The notes beneath the pieces are model-generated. The model had not been told where the DNA came from. It saw only the letters and a list, made by a program, of their open reading frames with translations, and made no database searches. From Thiocystis minor (lineage in GTDB: Bacteria > Pseudomonadota > Gammaproteobacteria > Chromatiales > Chromatiaceae), in contig NZ_NHSQ01000068.1 in assembly GCF_016653465.1 (NCBI RefSeq), forward strand, positions 25,547 to 89,546: a stretch of DNA of 64,000 nucleotides. The letters run 5' to 3'. This document shows positions 28,547-38,647 of the stretch, one piece after another. Positions within the stretch are counted from its first letter, which is position 1. The number at the start of each line of letters is the position of its first letter. A program made the translations under genes and the position numbers.

Positions 28547-29194
28547 TCAGATCAGGTCGGGCGTCGCTGGCGGAGTCGGAGAGGTCGGTACGATCCCAAC
28601 CTCGTCGCCGTCATGCAGCTTGGTGAAAGGTTCGCTGAACTGTTTGTTGACCGTCACCTGAACCCGTCCGTCCTCGAACAGCACCGCCGCGCCGCGTTTA
28701 CGCAACCCGAGCCAGCGCATCAGCGATTCGACATCCTTCACACTCGCCGGAATCGTCAACTCCTCCGATTCCTTGCGCAGCTTGCGGGCCAGCCAGGCGA
28801 AATAGAGCAGCCGGATGTGTTTCTCGCCCTCTTCCGGCTCGGCCCGTCGATAGCCGATCTGTTCCAGTTTCGCGAGATAGTCTGACCAGTTGCGTTCTTT
28901 CTCTTGCCCGAGTCGGTAGAGCGTGTCCCAGGAATAGATGCCGGTGTCATGCCCGTCATCGAAGAGGATACGCACGGCGTACTGACCCTGCGGCTCGATC
29001 GCGAGGATATTGACGGTTTCCTTACCCGTGACCGGCCGGTTCAGAGTCCGCACCTCGGCGGCCCGCGAAAAGACTCGGAGATATTCACAGGGCAACTCGA
29101 ACGAGGCGCCGTCATCGAAGACGATGGTGAGCAGACGCGATTTGGCGTGCAGATTGATCTCAGTGGGATGGCGCTGGGTGGGTTGTTCGGTCAT
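28547..29194 (-). CDS. DUF971 domain fused to a MoaD/ThiS-like domain
   Basis: 215 residues in two parts. Residues about 1-110 are a DUF971 (GBBH-like N-terminal) domain: TEINLHAKSRLLTIVFDDG, FELPCEYLRVFSRAAEVR, GIYSWDTLYRLG. Residues about 130-215 are a ubiquitin-like MoaD fold: IRLLYFAWLARKLRKESEEL, AAVLFEDGRVQVTVNKQFS, LHDGDEVGIVPTSP. The C-terminus is PDLI instead of the Gly-Gly tail used for sulfur transfer, so it is not a standard carrier. DUF971 proteins are linked to Fe-S assembly. Start ATG 29194 by family alignment; an upstream ATG at 29239 is possible. Confidence 0.78.
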   Translation of the reverse strand: MTEQPTQRHPTEINLHAKSRLLTIVFDDGASFELPCEYLRVFSRAAEVRTLNRPVTGKETVNILAIEPQGQYAVRILFDDGHDTGIYSWDTLYRLGQEKERNWSDYLAKLEQIGYRRAEPEEGEKHIRLLYFAWLARKLRKESEELTIPASVKDVESLMRWLGLRKRGAAVLFEDGRVQVTVNKQFSEPFTKLHDGDEVGIVPTSPTPPATPDLI

Positions 29195-29426
29195 GGGCGG
29201 AGGTCGCATGCGGTCTGGGGATTGGGCGTTGCCGGACATTATGACCTGGATGCGCCGGACGTGACATCCGCGCAACGAATCAGCGCCGAAGCCTTGGACT
29301 TTCGTTCGATTCGCCTCATCTTGCAATCTTCCGGGAACGTGAGCGCGACCTCCCCCTCGTTCGGCTTCGCTCGGGACTCATTACTCAAGCCACAGCAGCC
29401 AAGTCACAGCCACCGCGAGACGATCC

Positions 29427-31247
29427 ATGCGCCACGAACCTTCCGATTCCATCAACCGGCCCGGTACCCGCAAACTGGGCTCCCTGATGCGCCTGATGCG
29501 CTTCACCCGGCCCTATGTCCGCCATCTCGCCGCCGCCGTGGTGGCGCTGCTGATCGCCGCCGGCTCCGTGCTGGCCTTCGGTCAGGTGATCCGGGTGGTG
29601 GTGGATTCCGGGTTGGGCACCGGCTCGGCGGAGGCGCTGAACCGCTCGCTGCTTCTTTTTCTGGGCGTGGTGGTGCTGACGGCGGGCTCGGTGATGGCGC
29701 GCTCCTATCTACTCAACTGGATCGGCGAGCGGGTGGTCGCGGATATCCGCAAGGCGGTCTTCGATCGGGTTCTGGAACTGGACGTGGGCTTTTTCGAGGT
29801 CACCCGCGCGGGCGAGGTGATCTCGCGCCTGACCAGCGATACCGCGCTGCTGCAAGTGGTGGTGGGCTCGACGCTGGCGATGGCGTTGCGCACCTCGCTG
29901 CTGATGCTGGGCGGTCTGACGATGCTGGCGATCACCAGTCCATGGCTGACCGGGCTGGTGCTGATCGGTCTGCCGCTGGTCATCGGTCCGGCCTGGTTTC
30001 TGGGGCGGCGGGTGCGCAAGCTCTCGCGCTCCAGTCAGGATCGCATCGCCGATGTCGGGGCCTACGTGGACGAGGTTATTCACGGTATCCGCACCGTCCA
30101 GGCGTTCTGTCACGAACCGCTCGACCGCCGGCACTATGGCGATCAGGTCGAATCGGCCTTCAAGGTCGCCCTGAGCCGCTCCTGGACCAGCGCCGTGCTG
30201 TCGGGTACCGCCACGCTCTTGACCTTCGGCGCCATCGGCGTGGTGCTGTGGATCGGCGGGCATCAGGTGCTGGCCGGCACGCTGAGCGGCGGCGAACTTT
30301 CCGCTTTCCTCTTTTATGCCGTGGTGGTCGCCGGCTCGGTCGGTTCGTTGAGCGATCTGATCGGGCAGTTGTTGCGCGGGGCCGGCGCCAGCGAGCGTCT
30401 GATGGAACTGCTGGAGATTCGCCCGGCGATCCTGCCGCCCGCGGAACCCGAGTCGCTGCCCCTGCCGCCGCGCGGACAGATCGAATTCCAGAATGTTCGC
30501 TTCGTCTATCCGGCGCGCCCCGAGACGCCGGCCCTGTCGGATCTGACCCTGACCGTCGAGCCGGGCGAACGGCTCGCGCTGGTCGGCCCCTCGGGCGCGG
30601 GCAAGACCACGCTCTTTCAACTGCTGCTGCGGTTCTATGACCCATCGGCGGGGGTCATTCGGTTCGATGGCGTCGACATCCGCCATCTGGACCCCAAGGA
30701 TCTGCGCGGGCGCATTTCGCTGGTGCCGCAGGATCCCGTCATCTTCGGGGCCGATGCCTGGGAGAACATCCGCTATGGCCTGGAATCGGCCAGCGATGCC
30801 GACGTGCGCCGGGCGGCCGAGGCCGCGCATGCGGTGGAGTTCCTGGATCGCCTGCCCAAGGGCTTCGATACCTATCTGGGCGAACGCGGGGTGCGGCTCT
30901 CGGGCGGCGAGCGTCAGCGCATCGCCATCGCGCGCACCATCCTGCGCAATCCCACGCTGCTTTTGCTGGACGAGGCGACCAGCGCGCTCGACGCCGAGAG
31001 CGAGCGACTGGTTCAGGATGCGCTGGAGACCCTGATGCAGGGCCGCACCAGCATCGTCATCGCCCATCGGCTGGCGACCGTGCGCAACGCTGATCGGATT
31101 TTGGTGCTCGACCAGGGACGGATCGTCGCCTCCGGCCGCCACGAGGAGCTCATGTCCCAGGGCGGACTCTACGCACGGCTCGCCTCGCTGCAGTTTCAGG
31201 AGCCCGAGGCGACCGTCAAACCGAGGCTGCGGGCGGCGGCGAATTAG
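29427..31247 (+). CDS. ABC exporter, fused permease-ATPase (MsbA-like)
   Basis: 606 residues. The N-terminal six-helix exporter domain (from LMRFTRPYVRHLAAAVVALL) is fused to an ATPase with Walker A LVGPSGAGKTTLFQLLLRFY, Q-loop VPQDPVIFGADAWENIRYG, signature RLSGGERQRIAIARTIL, Walker B LLLLDEATSALDAES and H-loop IVIAHRLAT. It works as a dimer in the inner membrane. Similarity is to lipid or multidrug exporters of the MsbA/BmrA type; the substrate cannot be read from sequence. Single gene, divergent from the DUF971-MoaD gene. Confidence 0.9.
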   Translation: MRHEPSDSINRPGTRKLGSLMRLMRFTRPYVRHLAAAVVALLIAAGSVLAFGQVIRVVVDSGLGTGSAEALNRSLLLFLGVVVLTAGSVMARSYLLNWIGERVVADIRKAVFDRVLELDVGFFEVTRAGEVISRLTSDTALLQVVVGSTLAMALRTSLLMLGGLTMLAITSPWLTGLVLIGLPLVIGPAWFLGRRVRKLSRSSQDRIADVGAYVDEVIHGIRTVQAFCHEPLDRRHYGDQVESAFKVALSRSWTSAVLSGTATLLTFGAIGVVLWIGGHQVLAGTLSGGELSAFLFYAVVVAGSVGSLSDLIGQLLRGAGASERLMELLEIRPAILPPAEPESLPLPPRGQIEFQNVRFVYPARPETPALSDLTLTVEPGERLALVGPSGAGKTTLFQLLLRFYDPSAGVIRFDGVDIRHLDPKDLRGRISLVPQDPVIFGADAWENIRYGLESASDADVRRAAEAAHAVEFLDRLPKGFDTYLGERGVRLSGGERQRIAIARTILRNPTLLLLDEATSALDAESERLVQDALETLMQGRTSIVIAHRLATVRNADRILVLDQGRIVASGRHEELMSQGGLYARLASLQFQEPEATVKPRLRAAAN

Positions 31248-31289
31248 AGTTCCTCGCCGTGGCTTGAGGCATTGAGGAGTTTGCGACTC

Positions 31290-31390
31290 CCTGGGAGCGC
31301 CGGCTTGCAGCCCGCCCGAACGCGCGCAACCCACTCCGTCCAGCGATAAGCCGAACGCTCAAGGGCCGGCTGCAAACCGGCGCTCCCAGC
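31290..31390. repeat. Intergenic inverted repeat
   Basis: CTGGGAGCGCCGGCTTGCAG (about 31291-31310) pairs with GCTGCAAACCGGCGCTCCCAG (about 31369-31389) with one internal mismatch. Related half-sites occur at 7.9, 22.7 and 26.1 kb. Between the ABC exporter and convergent phoU. Confidence 0.8.
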
Positions 31391-31418
31391 CGGGTTCGAA
31401 CCGGAGTCGGGCGATGCG

Positions 31419-32084
31419 TCAATTCAGCTCGGGCGTCTCGCCGGTGGCGATATAAACGATGCGTTCGGCGATATTGGTCGCCCGGTCGGCCACCCGCTCA
31501 TAGTGGTGCGCGATCCATAAGAGTTCGATTCCGGCCATTGAGGTTTGCGGATTGCCGCAGATCCATCCCGCGATTTCCTGGATCGTTTCCTGCTCCTGGG
31601 CGTCGACCTCGTTCTCGCACGCCACGGCGACGCGGGCTAGCTCCGCGTCAGCATTTTGCGCATAGGCATGCATGACATCGCTGAACATGGACATGGCCAC
31701 CTCTCCCATGGCGGCAATGTGGATGAGCGGATCCTCCGGAAACGCTTGCCCCTCGGCCCGCAGGAGGATGCGTGCCACGTCGGCGGCGTGATCGGCGATC
31801 CGTTCGAGCTCGGCGATCATTTCCATCGACGCTCCGATCAGGCGCAGATCGCGGCCTGCGGGCTGATGCGCGGCCAGCACCACCAGCGCCTCCTGCTCCA
31901 GGGTACGGCGTTCGCGGTTGATGACTTCGTCGTCCCAGACGACTGCCTGTGCGAGCGCAAGATCCTGTCCGCGCAGTGCGTCGAGTGACGTCCGCAGGGC
32001 CGTCGAGACCAGATCGCCCATCGCCAGGATGCCCTGCTTGAGTATCTCGCGCTTTTTCTCGACCAACAGATGCATCTCGTTCAT
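31419..32084 (-). CDS. phoU: Phosphate signalling protein PhoU
   Basis: 221 residues forming the two three-helix PhoU repeats, each with acidic metal-binding stretches (SMEMIAELERIADHAADVAR and IAHHYERVADRATNIAERIV). PhoU links the Pst transporter with PhoR and silences the Pho regulon when phosphate is high. Usually last in pst operons, but here it stands alone without pst genes, and no Pho box is seen upstream. ATG 32084 gives the canonical N-terminus. Confidence 0.93.
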   Translation of the reverse strand: MNEMHLLVEKKREILKQGILAMGDLVSTALRTSLDALRGQDLALAQAVVWDDEVINRERRTLEQEALVVLAAHQPAGRDLRLIGASMEMIAELERIADHAADVARILLRAEGQAFPEDPLIHIAAMGEVAMSMFSDVMHAYAQNADAELARVAVACENEVDAQEQETIQEIAGWICGNPQTSMAGIELLWIAHHYERVADRATNIAERIVYIATGETPELN

Positions 32085-32206
32085 GGCGTTTCGTCTCGTC
32101 GTGTGGGGCGTGAGGTTGACCGCGCCGTCGGGGGCAGTCTGTTGAGCCGCTCACTTTACCGACTAGGTTTGACGATTTTGTGACAGCGGAATTTTGCTGA
32201 TTTTGA

Positions 32207-32289
32207 CGTAGGAGCCCGCTTGCGGGCGACGGGGGTTGACAGACCCAAGGCCTTTGGCAGGTCATGTCGCCCGCAAGCGGGCTCCTACG
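32207..32289. repeat. Perfect 24-bp inverted repeat
   Basis: CGTAGGAGCCCGCTTGCGGG continues to GCGAC (32207-32230), and its exact reverse complement lies at 32266-32289, with a 35-bp spacer. Each arm itself contains the small palindrome CCCGCTTGCGGG. It sits upstream of phoU in the stretch 32085-32429, which has no gene. Beside it, at about 32365-32390, TGTCCTTCGCACCTTTGCGG resembles an end of the repeat at 63.1 kb. Confidence 0.88.
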
Positions 32290-32429
32290 ATGGCGGGTGA
32301 CGCCAAAATGAGAACGGCTGCGGGTGCGGGGTGCGGGGTGCGTCTGCGGCAAGTTCCTGTGGCTCCTCGTGTCCTTCGCACCTTTGCGGTTCCAACGGCC
32401 CGATAAGGCGGTGGTTTGCCCGCATCGAT

Positions 32430-34331
32430 CTACCTGTCCGGCCTCCCTGGAGGCGGGGGCGATTCTTCCGGGAGCGTGAGGGCGGATCCGCGCGGATCGG
32501 GGTCGTGTCGAAAGACCAGCCCGGAACTGCTCGCCTTGGCCTGATGTTTCATCGCGGCGATGATTCGGCTCAGGCTGTCGACGCTGCCGAAGTCCTCGCC
32601 AGGCCGGATTTCGATCACGGCCGCGCTGCAGCGCATCAAGGGCATGTCGCGCTCCTCGCCGAAGCGGTCGCGGGCGCGCAGGTGTCCGCGGCGGCGATCT
32701 TCGGGGTCATAGAGGCTCTGCACATCGGCGCTGAATTTCCCAAGCAGATGCCGCAGTTGATCGATGACCTGGTTGCTTGGCGCGTTCTTGGTTCCGGCAA
32801 AGAAGTCGTCTCCGCCGATGTGCCCGATAAACCAGTCATCGGCGCCCAGGTGTTTCTGGAGTAGCTCCGCGAACATCAGGATGGCGCGGTCGCCCAGGCG
32901 AAAACCGTAGTGATCATTGAATGCCTTGAAGTTGTCGAAATCGAAATAGACCAGATGCCAAGTGCTGTCGCGTTCGCCGAGGATGCGCGAAACGTATTCG
33001 TGGATAGGAATGTTGCCGGGGAGCTTGGACAGTGGATTCTGATCGCGCGCCGCGGCGAGATTCTTCTGCTCGATGAGTTGCAGCAGCGAGGTGGCCGAAA
33101 TGAATCCCAGATAGCGGTCATCCTGCGTGACGATCAGGCCGGCCGGATTGATCGTGGCTGAAAATGCCTCCAACAGCCGCTCGGCGGAAGAATGGACATC
33201 GACGACCGGACAGGGCCGGGCAAAATCCCGCAACGCACGGCTGAATGCCGGGTTGACGATGAGTTCGCGTCCGTAGATGGAGTAGATGTACTCCTTGATG
33301 TCGACTTCGTGGATCAGACCCAGCGGGCGTTCGGCGTCGTCTAGCACGGGAATGACCTGGTGGACCCGAGTCAGACGAAACGCCTCGAACATGACCTTGA
33401 CGCTGGCGCTGACCGACAGCGGCGGGATGCGTTCCAAGCAGTCCTGGACCAAGGCCAGGTCGCCGTGCAACTCGCGGCGGTCGCCCTGATTGATCTCGAC
33501 GACCTGATCGTAGCGAGGCAGAAGCGAGTCGATGTCCAGTTGCGGGTAGGCGATCAGATACCCCTGGACCAGATCGCAGCCGGCGTCCTTGCACGCGAGG
33601 AATTCCGGTACGGTCTCGACGCCCTCGGCGATCACGCTGATTCCCATGACATGCGCGAGTTGGACCGTATTGGCGACGAACAGACCTTTGCGGTGATCGT
33701 CGGCGATGCCACTGATGAAAAAGCGGTCGATCTTGAGCAGATCGGGCGGATGCTCGTAGAGCAGGCGAAGACCCGAGTAGCCGCTGCCGAAGTCGTCGAT
33801 GGCGAGATGAAAACGGCGACGGCGATAAGCCTCGATCAGCTCGGCGACTTGCGGCGAGGCGGTCAGGTTGGCATTTTCGGAAAGCTCCAGACAGATGGCC
33901 TCGGGATTCAGACCATGCCGTCGTAGCAGTTCACTGGTGATCTGCGGGCGATCCAGATCGAGGAGGCGCGGATCGAGATTGAAAAAGAGACGGGAACGTC
34001 CGGCGTTCGGCAGTTGCGCGAAGCACGTAATCGCCATGTCGCGCAGCAGGGTGTCCAGGTCGCAGGCGAAGCCGCAATCCCAGGCATAGGCGAGGAGGCC
34101 GAACACATCCTTGAAGCCGAGCGTGGCCACCCCTCGGAGTAGCGCCTCGTAACCATAGACGCTTCCGGTATGAATATTGACGATGGGTTGCAGTGCGTAA
34201 GCAAGCGTTTCCCGTGCACGCGCGAAGAAGATTTGATGGTCGGCGGGAGAGGCGAGCGTCCGGTTCGCCGCGATTCCAGACGTCTCCCAAGCGTCGTTGC
34301 GGTTGACCGTCATGCGTGCGCTCGCGTCCAT
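32430..34331 (-). CDS. c-di-GMP protein: EAL - CBS pair - degenerate GGDEF
   Basis: 633 residues with no membrane segment. The N-terminal EAL phosphodiesterase domain (about residues 35-280) keeps YEALLRG, LELSENANL, IDDFGSGYSGL, DLLKIDRFFI and AEGVET, so it looks active. A CBS pair follows (about 300-430: HQVIPVLDDAERPLGLIHEV, PAGLIVTQDDRYLGFISAT). The C-terminal GGDEF domain has GHIGGDDFFAG, that is GGDDF, probably weak or non-catalytic as a cyclase. It begins 9 bp after the chemoreceptor gene on the same strand, so the pair likely responds to a shared signal. Confidence 0.88.
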   Translation of the reverse strand: MDASARMTVNRNDAWETSGIAANRTLASPADHQIFFARARETLAYALQPIVNIHTGSVYGYEALLRGVATLGFKDVFGLLAYAWDCGFACDLDTLLRDMAITCFAQLPNAGRSRLFFNLDPRLLDLDRPQITSELLRRHGLNPEAICLELSENANLTASPQVAELIEAYRRRRFHLAIDDFGSGYSGLRLLYEHPPDLLKIDRFFISGIADDHRKGLFVANTVQLAHVMGISVIAEGVETVPEFLACKDAGCDLVQGYLIAYPQLDIDSLLPRYDQVVEINQGDRRELHGDLALVQDCLERIPPLSVSASVKVMFEAFRLTRVHQVIPVLDDAERPLGLIHEVDIKEYIYSIYGRELIVNPAFSRALRDFARPCPVVDVHSSAERLLEAFSATINPAGLIVTQDDRYLGFISATSLLQLIEQKNLAAARDQNPLSKLPGNIPIHEYVSRILGERDSTWHLVYFDFDNFKAFNDHYGFRLGDRAILMFAELLQKHLGADDWFIGHIGGDDFFAGTKNAPSNQVIDQLRHLLGKFSADVQSLYDPEDRRRGHLRARDRFGEERDMPLMRCSAAVIEIRPGEDFGSVDSLSRIIAAMKHQAKASSSGLVFRHDPDPRGSALTLPEESPPPPGRPDR

Positions 34332-34340
34332 GGGGCAGCC

Positions 34341-36209
34341 TCAATGGATCCGAAAGTAGGCGACACGTTCCCGGAGTGCGTCGGAGAGGGCGTTCAGGTG
34401 CGCGCTCTGGTCAAATCCAGTCTCGGCGGCATCGGCATGTTCCTGCGCCAGCAGGCTGATCTGGTTGATGGATCCCGCGATTTCCTCGGCCATCCGGCTC
34501 TGTTCCTCGGCGGCGCTGGCGATCTGGTGCGTCATATCGGTCAGGATGCTGACCGATTCGGAGAAGGCGTCGAGGTTTAGCACGGCCTGACCATAATGGT
34601 CCACGCTTTGCTTGGCCCGATCGCGGTTGGCATGGATCACGCCGACGGCCTCTTTCGAGCTTCTTTGCAGCGCGCCGATCATGGTTTCGATCTCTTGAAT
34701 CGAATGATGGGTGCGGGTTGCCAGTTGGCGGACTTCGTCGGCGACGACGGCAAAACCGCGGCCATGTTCGCCGGCCCGCGCCGCCTCGATGGAGGCGTTC
34801 AGGGCTAGCAGATTGGTCTGGCTGGCGATGTTGCGGATGACGTCCAGGACGTTGCCGACGGACTGGCTGCGGTCCGCCAGACCGAGCACCACGCTCGCGG
34901 CCTGATCGATCTCGACCGCCAGGACCCCAATGATTTCGCTGGTCTGTTCGAGGATCTGGCGGCTGCATTCGATGCGCTGGCGCGCCTCGGCGGTGGCCCC
35001 GACGGCGCGCGTGGTGTGCGTGGCGACCTCCTGGGCGGAGTTGGCCATCTGGGTGACGGCGAGATCCACATTCCCGGTCTCGGCCTTCTGACGATCGAAC
35101 TGAATCTTGCTGGTTGCGGCGAGCTGCGCCATGTTGCCGGCCGAGTGGTGGAGATCCCCGCTGGCGGAGTGCAGATGACCGACGATGTCGCGAATGCGCT
35201 CGACCATGGTCTGCATGGCGTGCATCAATCGACCGACTTCGTCCCGGCGGTTGGTCGCGAACGAGACGCTCAGGTCGCCTTCGGCCAGCCGGGAGACCGT
35301 GGCGACCGCCCGATCGAGTGGCTTCAGCGCGTGGCGCATGTACCAGAACAGTCCGAGGGTGGCCAGCACCAGGAGCAGGGCCACGCTGGAGTAGGCGATC
35401 CATTCGAAGCGGCGCTGCGCGGCATGGATGGCACTCTCGTCGGCAATGCTGAACAGATGGGCGAGCGGTTGCCCGTCGATCCCCTGAAGGGGCAGGATGG
35501 CAACGGAATAGGTCGCCTCACCGAGGTTTTTCGTTTTCAGGACACGTTCGCCCAGAGGCGGCGGCGCGAACCCGAGTTGCTCGAACAACTCCGGGCGCGT
35601 CCCCGCGAATAACCGACCATCGGCCCCGACCAGGTAAACCTCGGAGCCGTCGATCGTCTTGAACCGCTCCAACGTTTCGGTCAGCGGTTTCTGAAAGACG
35701 ACGGCGCCGATCGGCTGGTGTCGGATCGAGAGCGTGAAGGTCAGGAGGGCGACCGGTTCGCCGCTGGCGTTGCGACCGATGCTCCGAAGCGGTTTTTCGT
35801 TGCCGAAATGAACCCGTATCAGCGAGGCGACGTCTTGTGGCACCGGGTTCCCGTCGGCACAGCAGAGCGGATTTTGCGCGGCGTCGAACAGATAAAGCTG
35901 ATCGAAATAACCTTGATCGCCAATCAGATTGGTGAGCGAGCCGACCGCCTGCCGCAACTCGGTGACGTCGCCTTTCTTCAACGCCTGCCGGAGCGCGAAA
36001 TCCGCCTCGAAGTCCGCGATCCCGGTTTCCATGCGTTCGTAGAGTCGTTCGGTGACCTGGCTCCAGAGCAGGTTCTTACTGGTGGTCACCTCGTGCGCCA
36101 GACGTTCGTGCAAACGTGTCTGACCAAACTGGGCCACGACGATGAGCGTGGCGGCAACGACCAACGTGACTGAAATGGCGACCAGGGTAACGCTTTTACG
36201 GATACTCAT
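34341..36209 (-). CDS. Methyl-accepting chemotaxis protein
   Basis: 622 residues. A first membrane helix ([20 protein letters not shown]) precedes a periplasmic sensor domain of roughly 250 residues with an adjacent Cys pair ([10 protein letters not shown]). A second helix ([19 protein letters not shown]) leads to HAMP and the cytoplasmic signalling domain with hairpin tip [20 protein letters not shown] and [20 protein letters not shown] 36209 ([13 protein letters not shown]) is preferred to the in-frame ATG 36281 because it starts the membrane helix. The ligand is unknown. Confidence 0.9.
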   Translation of the reverse strand: MSIRKSVTLVAISVTLVVAATLIVVAQFGQTRLHERLAHEVTTSKNLLWSQVTERLYERMETGIADFEADFALRQALKKGDVTELRQAVGSLTNLIGDQGYFDQLYLFDAAQNPLCCADGNPVPQDVASLIRVHFGNEKPLRSIGRNASGEPVALLTFTLSIRHQPIGAVVFQKPLTETLERFKTIDGSEVYLVGADGRLFAGTRPELFEQLGFAPPPLGERVLKTKNLGEATYSVAILPLQGIDGQPLAHLFSIADESAIHAAQRRFEWIAYSSVALLLVLATLGLFWYMRHALKPLDRAVATVSRLAEGDLSVSFATNRRDEVGRLMHAMQTMVERIRDIVGHLHSASGDLHHSAGNMAQLAATSKIQFDRQKAETGNVDLAVTQMANSAQEVATHTTRAVGATAEARQRIECSRQILEQTSEIIGVLAVEIDQAASVVLGLADRSQSVGNVLDVIRNIASQTNLLALNASIEAARAGEHGRGFAVVADEVRQLATRTHHSIQEIETMIGALQRSSKEAVGVIHANRDRAKQSVDHYGQAVLNLDAFSESVSILTDMTHQIASAAEEQSRMAEEIAGSINQISLLAQEHADAAETGFDQSAHLNALSDALRERVAYFRIH

Positions 36210-36292
36210 AACCTGTTCTAGCCCGTGAAATGTCTCTTTAGCGATGAAAGAGGCGTACCAAGTCCGGAGTAAAGCAGACAAGGGTTACCGCT

Positions 36293-37003
36293 TTATGAAA
36301 GCAGCCGGGTTTTGCAGCAGGTGTGTTCAAGGTCCAGTGCGTGGAGGATGCGCTGACACAATTCCTCGGGCGTGCGCGAGATCAGCTCTTCCGGAATACC
36401 TGCCTTATCGGTGAGATGCCGATGATTCTCGAAGCCGTAGGACACCATGAAGGGGTGCATTCCGGAACCGACGGCGGCGCGGAAGTCCTTCCGTTCGTCG
36501 CCGCAGGCATAGGTTCTGGCGGGATTGATGCGGAACTGCTCGCGGACGGTGCGGAAATGCGCGGTTTTCTCCTGGGACAGCGGGACATGGACGAGAAAGT
36601 CCAGTGCGTTCGTCTCGATGCCGTGGCGCCCGAACAGACAGCGCAACGTTTCCTCGGGGCGATCGGTGATGTTGCGGGTGATGACGCCCACCTTGACCAG
36701 GGGCGACGCGATGAGACGCTGCATCAAGGCGGCGATGCCTGGAAACAGCCGGGCCTCCTCCCGATAGATCTCGGTCAGCGTGGCGATGAGCGAGCCACGC
36801 TTACGTTTGCCGATCTGTCGGCTCAGGTTTTTGGGGAATACCTTGACGCCGCCAAGATATTTGAAGAGATGCCGGCGTTTTTGAAAGGTTTCCAGATCGC
36901 CAAGGTCCATCCCGAGTCGGGCGAAGGTCTCCGCGATGGCGTCGAAGGCGTCGATGGTGGTGCCATCGGCATCCAGAATGATCAGTTGTTCGTGGCTATA
37001 CAT
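36293..37003 (-). CDS. HAD-superfamily hydrolase
   Basis: 236 residues. Motif I LIILDADGTTIDAFDAIAET (DxDGT), a helical cap (LGMDLGDLETFQKRRHLF region), motif II VGVITRNITDRPEE, and motif IV ACGDERKDFRAA. It is likely a phosphatase on a small molecule; the exact substrate is not recognisable. Same strand as the following small exported protein and SDR genes, 23 bp from the first of these. Confidence 0.8.
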   Translation of the reverse strand: MYSHEQLIILDADGTTIDAFDAIAETFARLGMDLGDLETFQKRRHLFKYLGGVKVFPKNLSRQIGKRKRGSLIATLTEIYREEARLFPGIAALMQRLIASPLVKVGVITRNITDRPEETLRCLFGRHGIETNALDFLVHVPLSQEKTAHFRTVREQFRINPARTYACGDERKDFRAAVGSGMHPFMVSYGFENHRHLTDKAGIPEELISRTPEELCQRILHALDLEHTCCKTRLLS

Positions 37004-37026
37004 CGATCAAGACGGCATTGGGGCGG

Positions 37027-37452
37027 TCAGGGTAAGGCGCGAATGGCATCGAGCGTCGCCTCGTAACGGGTTTTCCACTGTTCGGGCAGGGGCGATTCCT
37101 TGGCGCCCTGACAGCCGCCGACATCGCGCAGGGCGGTTGCAAAGTCCTGTTCGAGTCGTTGCTCGGCGTGCCGGTAACTGCGTTCGGGGAAGAGGTCGTC
37201 CTTGACCGTCAGAACGGTGATGCGCAGCTTGCCGACCAGCAATTTATTCAGATTCTCCGTTCGGCGCCCGGAGACATCGCCTCGGCAGCGGGCGTGGTAC
37301 AGATCCACTACGGAGGCGGCCTCGACCGCCTCGACCAGACTCTGTCGGGTCGTCTCATCGTAAACGTCCGCCGCGCGCGCCGAACCGACGCCGAAGCCCC
37401 CGAGGATCAGGCCGGCCAGCAGGGCGGATCGGAGTTGCCAGTCGCCGGTCAT
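37027..37452 (-). CDS. Small exported protein of unknown function
   Basis: 141 residues. Signal peptide of about 26 residues (LRSALLAGLILGGFGVGSAR, cleavage near ARAADV). The mature helical protein has two Cys (YHARCRGD, VGGCQGAK). No family recognised. ATG 37452 is chosen because it starts the signal peptide; an upstream start at 37536 would overlap the SDR gene. It lies in a same-strand run with the SDR and HAD genes. Confidence 0.65.
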   Translation of the reverse strand: MTGDWQLRSALLAGLILGGFGVGSARAADVYDETTRQSLVEAVEAASVVDLYHARCRGDVSGRRTENLNKLLVGKLRITVLTVKDDLFPERSYRHAEQRLEQDFATALRDVGGCQGAKESPLPEQWKTRYEATLDAIRALP

Positions 37453-37532
37453 CGAGAACGAACGCGGTGGGTTGCGTCTGTCGGCATGCCCCGGCGGTCG
37501 ATGGGTTTCCGAGGTGTGTTTCACGATAACGA

Positions 37533-38246
37533 TCAACTCCGTCCGTACACTGGAATGGCCGCGCCCGTGATGGCGCGGGATGCATCCGAGGCGAGGAAAA
37601 GGATCGCCTCGGCGAGCGCGTCGAGCGAGACCCAGGCGGAAAAGTCCTGATCGGGCATGGCTGCGCGGTTCTCGGACGTGTCGAGCGTGCCGGGCAGGAG
37701 ACAGTTCACGTTGATTCCCTGATGCTTGAGTTCATCGGCCAGGCTTTCGGTCAGAGCGATGACCGCCGCCTTGGAGGCGCAGTACGGGGCCATGTGTCCG
37801 CTGCCCCTGGTGGCGGCGCGGGCGGAGATGTTGATGATCCGCCCGCCGCCGGCGTCCAGGAGCCGGGGGATCGTGGCACGGGCGCAATTGAACACCGTCC
37901 GGGCGTTCAGGTCCATCATGAAATCCCAATCCGCGTCGCTGGTTTCATGGACGGGCGGCCCCATGGTGAAGCCGCCGGCGAGGTTGGCGACCACCTGCAA
38001 CTGCCCGAAACGCGCGATCACCTGGTCGACCATCGCCGAAACCGCCGAGGGTTGCAAGAGATCCGCGGCGAAGATATCTGTTTCGGGATCGGGTCCGAGT
38101 GCCTGTTGCGCGTCGGCGAGGGTTCGCGGATCCCGACCGACCAGTGCCAGTCTGGCACCCTGAGCCGCGAACGCGCGGGCGGTCGCCCGCCCGAGGTTCC
38201 CCGCGGCGCCCGTAATGAGGACGGTCTTGCCCTTGAAATGCTGCAC
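37533..38246 (-). CDS. Short-chain dehydrogenase/reductase
   Basis: A 237-residue classical SDR: KTVLITGAAGNLGRATARAF (TGxxxxxG), NLAGG instead of NNAG, catalytic Ser in IINISARAATRG and YCASK. Short length and the C-terminal ITGAAIPVYG are typical of 3-oxoacyl-reductase-like enzymes; the substrate is unknown. It is the first gene of a minus-strand run with the exported protein and HAD genes. Upstream lies repeat element B. Confidence 0.88.
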   Translation of the reverse strand: MQHFKGKTVLITGAAGNLGRATARAFAAQGARLALVGRDPRTLADAQQALGPDPETDIFAADLLQPSAVSAMVDQVIARFGQLQVVANLAGGFTMGPPVHETSDADWDFMMDLNARTVFNCARATIPRLLDAGGGRIINISARAATRGSGHMAPYCASKAAVIALTESLADELKHQGINVNCLLPGTLDTSENRAAMPDQDFSAWVSLDALAEAILFLASDASRAITGAAIPVYGRS

Positions 38247-38337
38247 GGTGTGGTCTCCTGAAGCGAAGGTCTGTGGCGATCTACCTAGGGAGGTTTATTA
38301 AGCTAAACAAGCTCATTAGCGAATACCTTTGGCGCCA

Positions 38338-38647
<310 letters not shown>

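Noticed and set aside
31387..31402. GGGTTCGAACC as a tRNA T-arm
   Set aside because: No anticodon arm or acceptor stem can be formed around it.
36209..36320. Sigma-28 promoter for the chemoreceptor
   Set aside because: TAAAG motifs occur upstream but none has a CCGATAA element at the proper distance.
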